From contig CM072879.1 of the NCBI GenBank assembly GCA_036937835.1, forward strand, positions 5,308,001 through 5,372,000: DNA of 64,000 nucleotides, read 5' to 3'. Shown piece after piece: positions 12,256 through 25,405 of the stretch. The notes under the pieces were generated by a model, which saw only the letters and a list, made by a program, of their open reading frames with translations, was not told the origin of the DNA and did no database searches. Origin of the DNA: Pampus argenteus (Eukaryota > Chordata > Actinopteri > Scombriformes > Stromateidae). Position numbers and translations under genes: made by a program. Numbering within the stretch: position 1 is the stretch's first letter; every line of letters starts with the position of its first letter.

Positions 12256-13564
12256 TCACACGTCGGCGCTCGTGGAGACCTGTGACAACCTGGGGTCAGA
12301 GTCGATCTCAAAGCGATAGTGATAACCTTCCCACACCTCCCTGCAGGCGTCGCGCAAGTCATAGATCCGCTTCTTGATGCCCTTGCGGTTGAGATACAGT
12401 ACAAAGAGGAAAATGAGGCCAATAAAGCCCAGGACTATACCCAAGAAGACGTAAGAGGTCTGCAGAGCGAGGTCCGCTCCTGCATCCCTCTGGTGGCATC
12501 CCAGAGTCAGCGTACCCACAGCAAGCATGGATGTGTTCCTCATGTTGGCTGGGAAAGCGCACACCAGGTCTTCGGCATCCATAATGCGTCCCTGCGATCT
12601 GTTGAGCCACAGGGTAAAAGGTTCGATTCCGCATGTGCACGTGAACGGGTTTTCCCCCAGCAGCAGCTCAGCTCTGGGAAGTGAGTCCAGCTCTCGCAGG
12701 CCCTCCTCGGGCAACGTCTTCAGGGCGTTGAGGGTCAGGTCCAGCTCCTCCAGGCGCTCCAGGCCTGAGAGGGTGGCATTGTGGATGGCCACCAGGGAAT
12801 TATTGGAAAGCTGGAGCCGCCGCAGGCTTGTCAAGTGGGAGAAGATGCGTGAGGGTAAATAGATGAGACTGTTGTCAGACAGGTCCAGTCCCTGCAGGTT
12901 CCCGAGGGAGCTCCAGCGGAGAGAGATGGCCAAGTCCATCACTGACGAGTGGTTGTAGAGAGCCCGGCTCAGGTTGAGCTCCCGCAGAGACTGGTTCAGG
13001 ACGGTAAAGGCTTCGGGGTGAATGACAGCCAGCTGGTTGTTGCTCAAATCCAGAGAGCGGAGGCTGCGGAGTCCGGAGAAGGTGTGGGATTCCACCTCGG
13101 AAATTCTGGAATTGAGGAAATACACGAGACGTCATTTAACACTTAGAAATAACCGAGAAAGTGGAAGAAAAGAAACAAAAACGGTTTACTTTAAACAAAA
13201 ACTGAACAGTCATTGGAAGCAAACAAACTGTTTCTAGTGGCAGGATGTGGAAATCTGTTTAGGGACTAACAACTGATGACTGAAAGCTGTATTTTACAAT
13301 AAAGTCTTACCTGTTGTTACTCAGAGACAGGTTGGTCACATTATCCAGCCCTTTAAAAGACTCCGGACCGATTCGACTAATTTGATTGCCCGTTATGAAG
13401 AGATTCCTGGTGTATCCGGGGATGCCGGTCGGGATACTCCGCAGGTCTTTGGAGACGCACTTCACGGTGTGAGCCGCCTCCGAGCACTCGCAGCGCGGAG
13501 GACACGACGCGCAAACGGAGCCGAGGAGCGTGCAGAAAACAATGCGCTGCGCCAGATCCAGCAT
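12256..13564 (-). CDS. tpbg: Trophoblast glycoprotein (5T4-like) LRR membrane protein
   Basis: Type I membrane glycoprotein of the TPBG/5T4 family, known in mammals for effects on cell motility, chemokine receptor placement and Wnt signalling. Exons are 13311-13564 and 12256-13105 (254 + 850 nt, 367 residues). I chose the ATG at 13564 because MLDLAQRIVFCTLLGSVCA is a clean signal peptide; an upstream in-frame ATG at 13636 adds a low-complexity leader. Then follow the LRRNT (CPPRCECSE... with C-x3-C-x-C), about six leucine-rich repeats, an LRRCT (NPFTCTCG... to TLGC), a TM segment at about residues 302-323 and a cytoplasmic tail with NRKGIKK, RDACRE and EGYHYRFEI, which closely match TPBG. Many N-glycosylation sites (NVT, NLS, NHS, NAT, NRS, NTS). 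The tail ends TSADV rather than the NSDV I recall for mammals. Shorter than the human protein (about 420). The paralogue (a or b) cannot be decided. Confidence 0.9.
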
Positions 13565-15130
13565 GTTGGACACAACACGTAAATGTGCAGTCCGGAGAGC
13601 GGTAAAACGAAAAGAAAGAAAGAAAGAAAAAGACACACAGGGAAGGAGTAAATGAAACGATCAGCTCATCCAAGACATCATTATCATCTGCTGTCCCGGC
13701 TGGGAATGCTCTTCAACTTTGCATCTCTGCAGAAAGTGTGGCCGGGAGGCAGGGTCTGATTTCCATGAGAACAAAACTGGGGGTCGCGCTGATCAGAGGG
13801 TTTGGTTGGGGTTTTTTTTGATCCTTTGCCGTGGCTAAGCGGGGCGTCGCTTCTTCTCTAACAATGAAGTTAAAACGACCATCGAGCAGTGCAGAGATCC
13901 TGCGGGGAGGGGCTTTCTGCTCCCTGTCCGGTCATCCACAGCTTCCTCTCAGCCTCGAGTAGACACTTTCTGGCATCAGAGATGGATGAGGAGGAGAAAG
14001 TGGGAAGCTTTCTTTCTCTACATCATGTTCACTGTTTCTCTATGTCACCCTGATATGATCATATGGAAACAATGGGGTTACACTCATTGTGGGCATGAAT
14101 TTAATTCAGATTTGATTATATTATTATTATGCAATACTAAAAATAAGCAATATAAAAGGTCTCTTGAGAGTTTAGTGGATTTCTAGGTGCAGGAATTAGT
14201 GCTTCACTAGTGGTGTTTAGTGAATGTGATGTTTCAGGTGGTTTGGTAAACAGGTGGGGGAGGGGTGTTGCAACTTATCCTTTGATCCCTCTTGTCTTGA
14301 ATGCTGTGATGCTCTGCAGGAGAAATGGCTATTCAGTGAGACTTTTAGCTGCTCGATAGCAAAGTATCAAAGCTGGGTTTGGCTTCGCTTCCTCAATGTG
14401 TATTCTGACCACTTCTAATGATTCTTACAAGAAACACTTTCTCTGTGTATTTATAGAAACTTCCAAGGAGGAGCAGACTTTGCCCTTTCATGGCTCAGGG
14501 AGCCTTGAAATCTTAACATCATCCCTCCCGCTGACAGGCTTGATGAAACACAGTTGTCATAATTCAATGATGGAAACTCAAGGAAAAAAAAAAACCTCCC
14601 ACAAACGTCTACAATAATAGACATCTTTTATTGGTATTATAGCTGTAAGTCATAAACACATTCATAGTTCACACAGTCAATTGCAGGATTCTTAAAATTC
14701 CTCACAAGGCTATATGATCCGCAGCATAAATTATGAAGGATTAGAGAAACAAAAGAGGACTGGTATAAGTATATATGGATAGTGGCACTAATAATAGCAT
14801 CCCAACTGTCTTTTGTCAATGGGACCACAGGTCTCCACATTCCTGGACCTGGCTCTTAGAAACAACAAGGCACCGCAGCAGGCAACGTCTCAAACCATTC
14901 AAATGATCTCCACTGAATATTACATCCCTGCACATGCACTCGTAAAGGATCGACGTACTATTTATCATCCCTTTCTCTGTCTCTCCTCTCCTAAAATAAC
15001 TATATATATATAAATATATATATTTCTACGTCAGAAGCAGAAACGATGACATGTTGAACTGAATGTCAAAAAGCTGAGTGGGGATCTCAAAGAGCTATTC
15101 ATCCATTCATTAGCGTTCATAGCTCAACAT

Positions 15131-15210
15131 GTAATGAATGAGCTGTTTCACTAAAGAACAAGTTCCATATTCAAAGACACACTATACGAGTTGTTCTCCC
15201 ATTTTCCAAC
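15131..15210 (+). repeat. Diverged local direct repeat, copy 1
   Basis: About 80 bp sharing the words aatgagctgtt, cac, aaga-caagt, atattcaa, gacac and tctccca in the same order as 16650-16730. Identity by eye is about 70-75 percent. Confidence 0.65.
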
Positions 15211-16649
15211 ATTTAACTTAATTACAGAGAACCGAGACCATTTTTTAACTTCTCTGTTTGTTTTTACAGCTTTTTTCCATATTCACGTTTTGGACAGAAA
15301 AAAAAATAAATAAATAATGTCACTGCAGTTTAAATATTAATAGCATATTTCCAGAGTTTATTATTATTATTATTTTTAAAAAACACACACACACATGCTA
15401 TCTTTACTAACGTCAATCTGTCTGCATCCAAAGTCCAAAAATCTGAATTTGAATCTGACTTTATGGTGTAAGTTTTGTATTTAGGATAAAAGATTTCCTC
15501 TTGACACTAGTTACAAGTGATGAAAAACACTTTCCACTTGACCAACTCTCTCTCTCTGTCCTCTTATTATTATTTTTATTTTTATTTTTTGAATGCTTTG
15601 AGAATCTCTGGCTACACACAAGGCCTGTTACAGTTTGATTTATTATTTAGTCCTGCTAAGATTTACCAGCAATCACATAAAATGTAAGCGATTAAGAGAA
15701 AGATGTGGAGTAATAAACCTAGAAGTTTGCTGCCGTGATGTGCAGTGATGAGTCAAAGATGAACTTTTTTACTCTCGAACAACTTCACTCATCGTGTCCA
15801 ATGCATGCAAATACACACATGCTGGCATGCAATCATACCCTCTCTCCCAAATGCACACAAACACAATCACACATTTATTCAGGCACGAATCAGCTTCACT
15901 GCAGAGCAGAGATGAGATATGTATAAGTGGAGTAATAAAGAACAAAAATGAGTCTGAATTATTCAGAAGATTAAACTGTAGAGTGAGCGATTAATTTTGC
16001 AAAGTATATAAAAAAAAAAGCACCTGGTGCACAGTGTAATGTGTGTTCAAATATTTACAGGCAACGTGGGTGAAAAACACACACACAGACACACACACAC
16101 ACGAGGCCACAGAATATCTGCTTTCGATGAGGAGAGCACAGTGTTAGCCCTGAACCCTTGCTACAGAAAAGTAATCACACTTAAATGACATGTACTTTTA
16201 GATTATTGCAGGATGTTGGCCAGTATGGATCAAAGCTTTGTGAAACAGAGCTGAGATTTCACAATGACCTTCGAATCTGATCCGCAGAGGTGGAAAAACA
16301 GCAGGAGCGACGCTGGGGGGGAAAACCTGAGGATCCTGGCTACCTGCTGCTTCTGGCAGCAGCGCGGACAAAGAGAGGGCTCAACACTTTCTCTGTTTGA
16401 TTGCAAACAATGAGGGGATTTAAATCTACTCACGACAGCCATGGCAACTGATTTTGAGTGCCAACCATCATGTGGAATTAATGTTTACGGGGGTCAAAAA
16501 TAAAAGTGTCTGCGAAAGAGATCATTTTTAGGCACTGACTCAAGATAAAAAAAATGAGTCATGAAAAATAAAACAGCAGGTTTGAACCAAAAAAAACGGA
16601 TTTATCGCTCTTGACGTCAAACAGCCTTTTTTCGCTCAATCACTTTGGA

Positions 16650-16730
16650 GTAATCAATGAGCTGTTCCACTGAAGAGCAAGTGAAATATTCAAGGACACG
16701 GTTGTGTGTTGGTCTCCCACATTTGGCACA
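16650..16730 (+). repeat. Diverged local direct repeat, copy 2
   Basis: Second copy of the repeat at 15131-15210, about 1.5 kb away and in the same orientation. It is not a family I recognise. Confidence 0.65.
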
Positions 16731-17511
16731 AGTATAGAAAACCAATAAGGATCTTTACTATTGTGTCCGTTTCCTCACGTATTTCCCACAGCCACATTCA
16801 TTGAGCTTTGCTACAATCGTTGCACTGATGATCTGTAGTATGAAAACATTCATTGTAAACCTATTTTTTATTACCAATAAGGTATGGTCCGTCTGAAAAT
16901 ACATAATGCAAACATCTCTTGAGAAAATATTTCTTTTTAGAAGATGCTATGTTAGACTGAATATAATCTAATGCGGTAAGAAAACACACAAAAAATACAA
17001 ACTGCTCCGGCGTGTTTTACGATTAAGTTGCAGTGCTGTAGAAGAGCTACGTTAAATCAAGCGTGAAATGCAATACGTTCCCTAGAAAGGCATCTAATTG
17101 ACTTAACATGTTTGTGCTCCCCAGTAGAAAAAAGAAAATGGCATTTGGGAAACACTGGATCGAGGGATTACACTCCCAATCCGTTCTAAAGTAAAATCAT
17201 CAAAATCTGACAGCAAGGCGTGGCCGTGTTTCCCTCGGAGACACTGAAGCTACATAAGTTCTACACTTTGCAGGTGGCTTGAACCTGCTGTTAGGCTCTC
17301 TTTAATCATAATCCATTAAGTGTGTTTGTGTGGTCCTGTTAGTTGTAGTGGTGGGTCCCTTTTCTTTCAAAACAAATGACTGCATGTACATGAATTTCTG
17401 TCACCAGGACATTCCAGCTCCACCACCGGAGTAAGTCGCCTGCGCTCCATAGGCCAAACATGTGTTGGTATACATGTGTTGGGCATCTTCTCATGGGGAG
17501 GTGAGTAGTCT

Positions 17512-17517
17512 TTTATT
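17512..17517 (-). terminator. tmem222: Candidate poly(A) signal of tmem222
   Basis: AATAAA on the minus strand about 120 nt past the tmem222 stop codon. It is the nearest canonical signal; longer UTR forms are possible. Confidence 0.4.
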
Positions 17518-17636
17518 TCCTCAGTTGCTTTCGCTCAACACCGTGTGGTACTGCCTCCCCCCCCCCCCTCTTTGATGTTTTAAAGGTCCCACATTAGACC
17601 TGCAGGGGTTCTACTGGCATGAACCTGCCACCCAGG

Positions 17637-20603
17637 TCACCGCAGGTTGAGGGAAAGGGCCACTGTAAGGATGATGCCCATCAACATCAGGAAAGGCAGC
17701 CAGGTCTTCAGGAAGCCTGCACAGCTGGACAGAAATACAGAATTAATCACATTTCTGTACATTTTCCCCTTCATCCAGCGTCCTCATCGGGTCCTGCTGG
17801 AGGGGAACTATACGTCATCAATACCCCAGTGCTGGCCGTAACCATGGCAACAGTTGTTTCAGTATAGACAGTATGCACTGATGTCACTTTTTCCCCCCAC
17901 ATAGAAATCCCATTCAACCTCCACTGAGTGACAAAACCAGTGACTGGTATGAATGGAAGGAGCTGTGACAGATGTAAACAAATATCTGGTAACTTCTGTG
18001 TACGGTGACATCACCCTCTATTGTCCCGACTGACCGACATTCACCAAAGAGCCACTCAGATGTGCAGCCCATCCCTGCAACGCTAGTATTCAAGAGGCCT
18101 TCTGGAGGAATGTCCTATATACACTCGCTAAGAATCAGGTCTCTCCACCAGGTTCCAGACGTACCTGTGAAATCATGCCCGAGCCCCTGGGACCACAGAG
18201 AGGAACCTCATTCACAAGCTTCAGGCCTACTTCATACAGCTGTAGATTACTCTATGTATTAATATTAGTACTGTACTACTACTAGTATTTACTGTACAGC
18301 CTCATGTCAACTGTCGACGCTATTTTGATTGATAATTGTGGAATTTATTGTAAAACATCTCAGCTAACTGGCTAGTGTGATACTAAAATAGGGTGAAACC
18401 CAAATGAATTCATTAACACAGTTAATGCTGTATGAGAAAATGACACATTAGCAGGACAATGACTATGACTTTAAAGTGCTAACATACACTTAGCTTTAAT
18501 TTGAGGAACAGCAGAGGAACTATATAGGACACTTGATATTTTCCCTGTACTGCAGCCATTTGGTCTTTGTACTTGTTTGTGCTGTTGAGACGTGCTGATA
18601 CGCTTGATGGGTCGCACCCATTAAACCGACTAAACATCTATTTTAGTGTTCTAACTAACAAAAAAAAAACATACACGAGGGGATCTGCAGCATCAGTTTT
18701 CTTCAGTTTTGTTCCCGTTACTTACCTGACATGTTTTCCATGGATCAGAGCGAGGAGGCAAAGGTTCACCATGTTCCACGAGGTGCTGTTTTCATATCGC
18801 ATCAGATTCAGCGCCATGGCGACGTGCGAGTGACAGTTGTCACAGCAGAGGTTGTGCTATGGAGAAAACAGGAGTTCAAATCATTACTGGTGTTTCCTCC
18901 TCTATAAAGTAACAAAACCACTTACTTACCATCCTGTGCTTATACTCCTCTGAAGCATCGTGCACTGCTGTGTCCCAGGCATTAGAGCCACTCGCATACA
19001 CTTTGCTAACATCGAGCATCCAGTACCTTAGATTAAAGAGACAAACTAAATTGTATTGTTGTGTTGCACAGGTCTGGTTTACTAAAATGTCAGTGTAACG
19101 GTGTAATCACAATAATCACAAAATCCCGTTTACTTACTTTGTTGGTCTTCCAAAAGCCATGTTGTCCTCCTGCAAAAAAAAACAAAAAACAGAAAAAAAC
19201 AACATCATTTTGGACTTTTTACAAACCGGAATATGTAGTTTAGATGGTTTTAGCATAAAGAATTTAGGAAATGTGCCTCCCATCCTGTTTGCACCATCAA
19301 GCTTGTTTGTTTGTTTGTGTGTAGCGGCCAAATGGGTCCAAGACTGTAAAGCTGCATGTTACAGCACCACTATCTGGTTGATTAGAGATGGAGCTCTGAA
19401 AGCAACTTATAACTATTTACAAAACATTTGAGCACTCTAATATAAGGGAATATATATTTATACCCCTCTACAAGACTAGCCGTAGGGTCGGGTCCTACTA
19501 CACAGATATATGGTGTTCAGATGGAGTAATATTTGCATTAAGTGTGTATGCAGTCATATTAAGGTTAAGATAATGAGTATTTAGAACATACTAAAACACA
19601 CATATGAACAGCAGTATTGTCCAGCTGATGTGGTTTGAAACTTAATCCGAGTCCCTTTATACATGAAGCTAAAAGTCAGCACTTTAACCTCATACTAACT
19701 GTGTTACCTCACATCTATTTTGTGGGAGTAAAGCCAACAGCACTACAGTCATTACCGAGACAAAGTAAGGTCCAGCAAAGTCCCGGATGACACCGGTGGA
19801 AGTGCAGATTCCCATGTGTCCAATGAATGGAAGCAGCCATCTGAATAAAGACATGCAAACTTATTACCACATTACTACAGAAAACAAGCAAACAAATCTA
19901 CCAATCAGACCCACATCTGATAAGATGATGCAGGAAATGTTTCAATCACAACTATAAACACTGCTGCAAGGAGATATTACATAATAATAAGTAACAAATA
20001 CTTGTAAAGGTACAAAAAAAGGGGGCTACATATTTTCGTTGCTGTTGTTTGTTACTAATATAAAACAACAACTATGATTTTGATTGTTTTGAAAGTTAAA
20101 CATGCTTTAAAACTATATAATTACCAGATATAAACGAACATTAAGCGTAACTTTAATAACCTGTAGACACAACTTTTCAGTCTGTATAGCCGTTAGCTGT
20201 TGTGTTTGACTTATAGGTGTACGTTACTTATACATTATATAATATTATATATATATATTAATATTATTATATTAATGAACTTTGAACATTAATATAATAA
20301 TTAATTCATGTTGGTGACTGTGTTTTTTTAAATAAAAGTCACACTGATAAACATAATAAGATGCATGGAAGTATCAGCAACAGGATGGTGGTTAACATTA
20401 CTGTCCGTCTGGAGGCTAACTAGCTTAGCTCATAAAGCCGTCACTTCGTCCCGTGTCCGACCTGAACCGGCGGCCATAACTCACGATAAGACGGGGATAG
20501 GTGTCCACACGATACAGTACGGATAACGACTGTCCTCTGGGTTCATTTTCTCTGACGCTATGTGGTAATTCTTCATGGTGTCTTTTTCAACAACATCCGC
20601 CAT
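17637..20603 (-). CDS. tmem222: Transmembrane protein 222 (DUF778 family)
   Basis: Six coding exons on the minus strand: 20485-20603, 19756-19840, 19138-19169, 18930-19026, 18726-18856 and 17637-17724. They total 552 nt, 183 residues, with all phases consistent and GT/AG at every junction. The product matches vertebrate TMEM222: YPYCIVWTPIPVLSWLLPFI, GHMGICTSTGVIRDFAGPY, EDNMAFGRPTKYW, NAWDTAVHDASEEYKHR, the Cys/His cluster HNLCCDNCHSHVA, and a C-terminal hydrophobic stretch FLKTWLPFLMLMGIILTV. Hydrophobic segments suggest a multi-pass membrane protein; the molecular function is poorly known, and human variants cause a neurodevelopmental disorder. Exon 3 is only 32 nt. The start MADVVEKDTMKNY lacks the longer N-terminus of the human protein (about 208 residues). 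GC-richer sequence around 20880-20990 may be its promoter. Confidence 0.92.
20263..20301. repeat. AT-rich perfect inverted repeat
   Basis: Arms 20263-20277 and 20287-20301 are exact reverse complements (15 bp) around a 9-nt centre. It lies in the first intron of tmem222, next to an AT dinucleotide stretch. A cruciform or RNA hairpin is possible, but AT-rich palindromes arise easily. Confidence 0.75.
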
Positions 20604-21119
20604 CACCAGCTGTGGACAACGAACTTCAGTTGTCCCACTTACAGCTGCGTCAAGTCAACCACGTACACCGAATACAAACGGAATTCTAGCGAGTTTAGCT
20701 TCGAAATACACCTGAATATGTCTGATTTTAGTAATAATTATGGAGAAAGTCGAAGGAATAACAGCGACATCGCCGATTAAATACTCGTTGTTATGGTTTT
20801 CTTAAGGAAACAATAACAGAAAAAGAGGTGCAGACGTGTTACATAAATGGCATTACTACATAGTAGTTCACTATACCTTTTAATTTGAAAGAAACAACCG
20901 GAAGCTCTCCCTCTGCTACTGTCTGTCTTTCTTGGCGGCAGCAGCAGTTTCCGGGATCTCTACGAGCCGGCAGGAGGAGCAGATCAACCCAGAGCGAAGC
21001 AGTCACACAAGGCTGTTACTTCCTTTAAAAAGACTTATTAAAACACAATAACAGTTTACATTTAACATAACATAGACATACATTCGTTTCCTGAAGACTT
21101 AATTACCTTAAAGCCTAAC

Positions 21120-21245
21120 CTTAACCACTGACCCAGAAACTGCTTTTCCCGAATTGGGGACACATCTTTTGTCCCCAATTACCTGGTCTGGAGTCTGAAA
21201 TGTGTCCCTGTAAGTAGGCTAAGTCATACACACACACACACACAC
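21120..21245. mobile_element. Fragment of a teleost interspersed repeat with GGGGACA hairpin
   Basis: Contains AATTGGGGACA and its reverse complement separated by 7 nt (about 21154-21182), then wording (ctggtctg, gtctgaaatgtgtccc, ctaagtcata) followed by a CA tract. I recall this arrangement from common fish repeats. Ends are not defined. Confidence 0.4.
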
Positions 21246-24200
21246 TTGAAAGTCTTCGGGAGATGACGGCTAACTTTATTTAGTTGGATAATGAAACAGT
21301 CAAAAGTCACTAAATGTTGGGATTGATACTGTGTGAGTGCTAGTGATACTTATATTAATAAATGCTCAAAAACAGCATCCGTCATTTTCATTTGAGAGGA
21401 AAAATATTTACACATTTACAAGTTATGTGATTTCTGATGCAGTTACCCTGCTAACGAGTTTGGTGTAACAGAAAACAAAAATAAAAAATAAATAAAAAAA
21501 TGGGCTCACTACATCACCATAACCAACCGTTTTGTGAATTTTTCAAGTAAAAACCCAAAACGCTTGGACCAAATGATTCATCAGCTAGTCAAGCATATAA
21601 TTGAATGATATACAAAAGCAGATTCATTTTAAGGAGTTATGAGCCAATAAGTTGGTAGAGAGAACAATTTCAAATTAGCAATAATTAACCTTTTACTTGA
21701 TACGTTGCTTAGATACCCTTAGCAACACACATAGACGGGTTACGACAAAGCACCTTAGCTCGTTTTATTCTTAAGGAACAAGATTATTACAGAATTTTTA
21801 CATTTAGATGGGTTTTTTTTATTTTTATTTTATGTATACTATATATACACAGATGTAATCCTCACTTAAACTGGGCGTGGCACACTGTCAGCTGATCATG
21901 TTAAGTTACTAGATATCATAATCCTAGTGAGCAAAACAAAAGAATGATATGAATAGTACAAAATATAGAAGTAACACTGAAATAATAGTAATCAACTGGA
22001 CTTTATTTACTCTATGTGTATTTATTCTGGCATGGTGCATCATCTGTGGTTGCACTTTTGCATTTGACGTGTACTGCGTAGGTCCATTGCTATCATTTAA
22101 ATTCATTCCCACCCAAAAGTGCTTTAATTGGACTTTCTATCCAGCAAAACAGCTTCTATTTGTTTTCATAACAGGCACAAAGAGAGCTCTCCGCTACGGC
22201 AGAGCCGGAGGGTTGCAGCTATGCAAGGAGTTATCTATGGCAATGGTGGAAATGGAAACAAAGATGAACCCAAGGGATCCGCTGGGGCCCTGTGTACTCC
22301 ATACTGGGTCCCATTAGATGTGACAGGTGATATATTGTGCGAAGGGCAAAAACAAACTACTCAGCAAAAGCAGGCAGACGTTGATAAACGAATGCACACC
22401 AGGCTCATCATCGGGGAGCGGAGGGAATTCTCCGGCAAAATGCCACCTCGATATCTGGCTGAGCCATCCAACCCAATTAGGGCGGAAGATGTGCTGCTTT
22501 AGTTACTTGGTGACATATTATCCTTTTCAGTCAAAGGTTCGAAAAGTAAAATGTCAAGTATCCGCTTGTTTCCAGCCCAGATCCCTGGACTGTAAGACAT
22601 GAAATCGGGGTCTAATTCTACAGTTTTTAGAGACACGTTTGAGAATGTGAATCTATCAGAAAGATTGTATCAGAGAGATTTAAGAAGAGCAAAAAGTTTT
22701 TTATCGGTTAAAAAAAAAAGGCCTCCGCGTGTTCTGGCATGTCACTTAAAAAGCTCCCGCGAGGTGCAAAGCTTTTCATTAAAGGTTAATTAAAACCTTA
22801 TGAAAGGCATAACTAAAAGACACAAACCAAAATAAACAATCAATCAATCCATTGATTCAATGTAATTGGTTGAAATGGTGATATTGATTTTTTTTTGTTC
22901 AACAATACACCGAGCTTTGAATTTCAGACCTTCTGGGGACAAGAAGGAAGTCATTACAACTTAACTTACAGTTTGTGTCCTAAACACCTAAAAAGGTTTA
23001 ATCCAGCCAAGGTGAAGGCATGAACATGTATTTATTTACAGTATGATATGAACTATGCCTTCTTAAAAAAACACACACACAAACACTGCCCCTCTGTGGA
23101 TATGATGGACAATTACCAGACACGGTATTTTGGAGTCTTGCTAAGAAAACAGGTGTCTTCAGGTGACGTACACACAAACATGAGTCACATTAGTGGAAAA
23201 CTGGTTCCAGTAGGAAGGTAAAAAATAAAATGTGTTAACATGGGAGGATTACAGAGAGAAAGTGACTCCTAACCTCATGTAACCTGTGTGTTGGGTTTAG
23301 TCTGTCACCTCCTGGTTCGCTTTAAGTACAACACACAGCAGAATACACAGTGTGTGTGAGTTAGTTTGTCTGACTTTATAGTTACTAGTTATGTCAGTGT
23401 TTACGGTGTTTTGTATTTTTATTTTGTGTTTTTCATCCTTCATTTTATTTTTCAGTATTCAGTAAATCTGTTTTTTTATTTTTTTACTTCATTTATTATC
23501 TTTAACATGTATCTGTTGCTATATTGTACTGTTGCTGCTGTTAACCGCTATGGTTAACTTTAAAGTTGATCTCATGTGTGTCCACACAACTTGGGATGCT
23601 GTGATATAAAAAATAAAATAAAAAAAAGAGGTAATACAATAAGTTGACATCTCATTTAAAAAAATAAATAAAATAAAATAAAATCAATCAATCAAAAATG
23701 AACAGATAATAAAAGAGAATATGGGACAATAGATCTATACAATGGGCTTGTCACAGGAAGTGAAATTATTGAGCAAATGCATGTGGTTAACAGCAGGAAG
23801 TATATAAATAACAGATAAACGTACCAAGTGAAAGTGTGAAACTGGTGATGTGACGAGATCCTCCCAGTCCAGAGCAAATATTATATTGGCCATCAAGTAT
23901 AAACTCTATGATATTAGATGAAGACGGAATATTTTGTTAATAACAACTGAGCCCACTTTCATAGATTACGCTCGCTCCAGACGTTGATATTTGTCATGCA
24001 GACCTATAATTAAAGCATACTTTTAATAACAGAAATGTTTCACCAATTCAAATGAACCCCTGAGGCTTTTCAAACGAGTCTCGTTCGCTAGATGAGACGC
24101 AGCTACGCCTTTAATTTGGCCCCAGAGTGCAAATGAATTACTAATTTAACATTATGCACTTGCTCCCATATCAGCACTTGTATTATTTAAAAAATAAAAA

Positions 24201-25224
24201 AAAAATAAAAAAAGTAAAAGTGGCCGTGCCAGAATTAGTCGGAGCTTGTAAGTGGACCACAGTTTCTGGTGTCCAGTACACGGTGAACTCATTTCCTCCA
24301 GGACAGGACGGGAGTGTGTATTGCCAACAACTGTGAGCAACTGTAGAACGACTAGAGCGTGAAGATCTTTCACATCTGCGCTGTTACTCTCCTCCTCCTC
24401 CTCAACCTTCAGTATACAAATTCTCACAAATATACAAACAAATGAGTGCATTTTGCCTGTCCTACACTGCTACAACTACTTCTTGTGCTACCTTTGACGT
24501 CATGTGCTCCCTGTCAGTCAACCACGTCTCAACTATCAAACAGCCCTTTGAGGAAGTGACAGGCCCACACAAGTCAAAACCAAAAAAAAAAAAAATAATG
24601 TTTTCGCTTTGAAGATCTAACACTGAATATTGGTTCTCATGAAGATAGACATGATATGTAATGCCTACATTATATAAAGGGAAGTGGCTATTCGTGGGCA
24701 AAACAGAAGCAAATATTAAACTCTAATAATAATAAGGTTGAATAAATGCATCTCAAATCTCAAAGACCAGGGCCAACCCTATTGCTTCAGGCTATATGAT
24801 TATGTGACACAAACCTTTGATGGATTTCATACCTAACATGAACCTTTGCAACATGCCAGAACCATTTTTTTGTTTTTTTTGTTTTATTTTCCGGAAATAT
24901 TGCTAAACCCTTTAAATCCCCCTTTAAAGTGAAAGCGAACTAATTACAACATCAGTGTTTGCTTAAAGTCGTATAGAGCCTTTTGTGTTTCAATGTGGCC
25001 GAACTTTAATTGCTACTGTTGTCTGTTGTCATGTACATTAGCTTCTGCTAGCGACAACACACCCAAATCTCTGTTTGGTTGCGCTGCGGTGTGGCGAAAG
25101 GCAAAGAATGTGTGGAATTAAAATCTAATCCCTGGCCCTGATGCGTCAGTTTTGATTTGAGATTTTAAAAACTGTCTATTGACAGTTCAACTTTATGACA
25201 GAGCTGAAATGCTAAAACGGCGGA

Positions 25225-25405
25225 GTTTGATTTGCTTATTCTCTTTCTTGGCCATGGATAAGAAGCTCAGTATCACTCATGTCTGTACGGTAAATATGAT
25301 GTTTAGCTTAGCTTAGCACAAAGACTGGAAACATAGAGAAGCTAACCTCTGTCAGTTTAAATCCACCAAACAGCACCTTTTGGCAAGAAAGCAAAAAAGT
25401 AGTAA
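25225..25405 (-). mobile_element. Fragment of a common fish dispersed repeat
   Basis: Wording around catgtctgtacggtaaatatg and gcttagcttagcacaaagac matches a repeat I remember as abundant in percomorph genomes. No ends or coding capacity are visible, so class is not assigned. The strand is arbitrary. Confidence 0.5.

Larger units (their letters stand above)
13565..17511. other. tpbg upstream region and intergenic sequence to tmem222
   Basis: Just upstream of tpbg (13565-13980) there is mixed sequence suitable for its 5' UTR and promoter, but no decisive TATA box. The rest is AT-rich with short repeats. A minus-strand AATAAA at about 14629-14634 could end an unidentified minus-strand transcript or a long tmem222 UTR. 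A diverged pair of direct repeats lies at 15131-15210 and 16650-16730. No gene seen. Confidence 0.45.

Noticed and set aside
21949..22602. Three overlapping open frames of 90-124 codons
   Set aside because: Overlap in different frames, no start context, and no protein family recognised. It may be conserved non-coding sequence instead.
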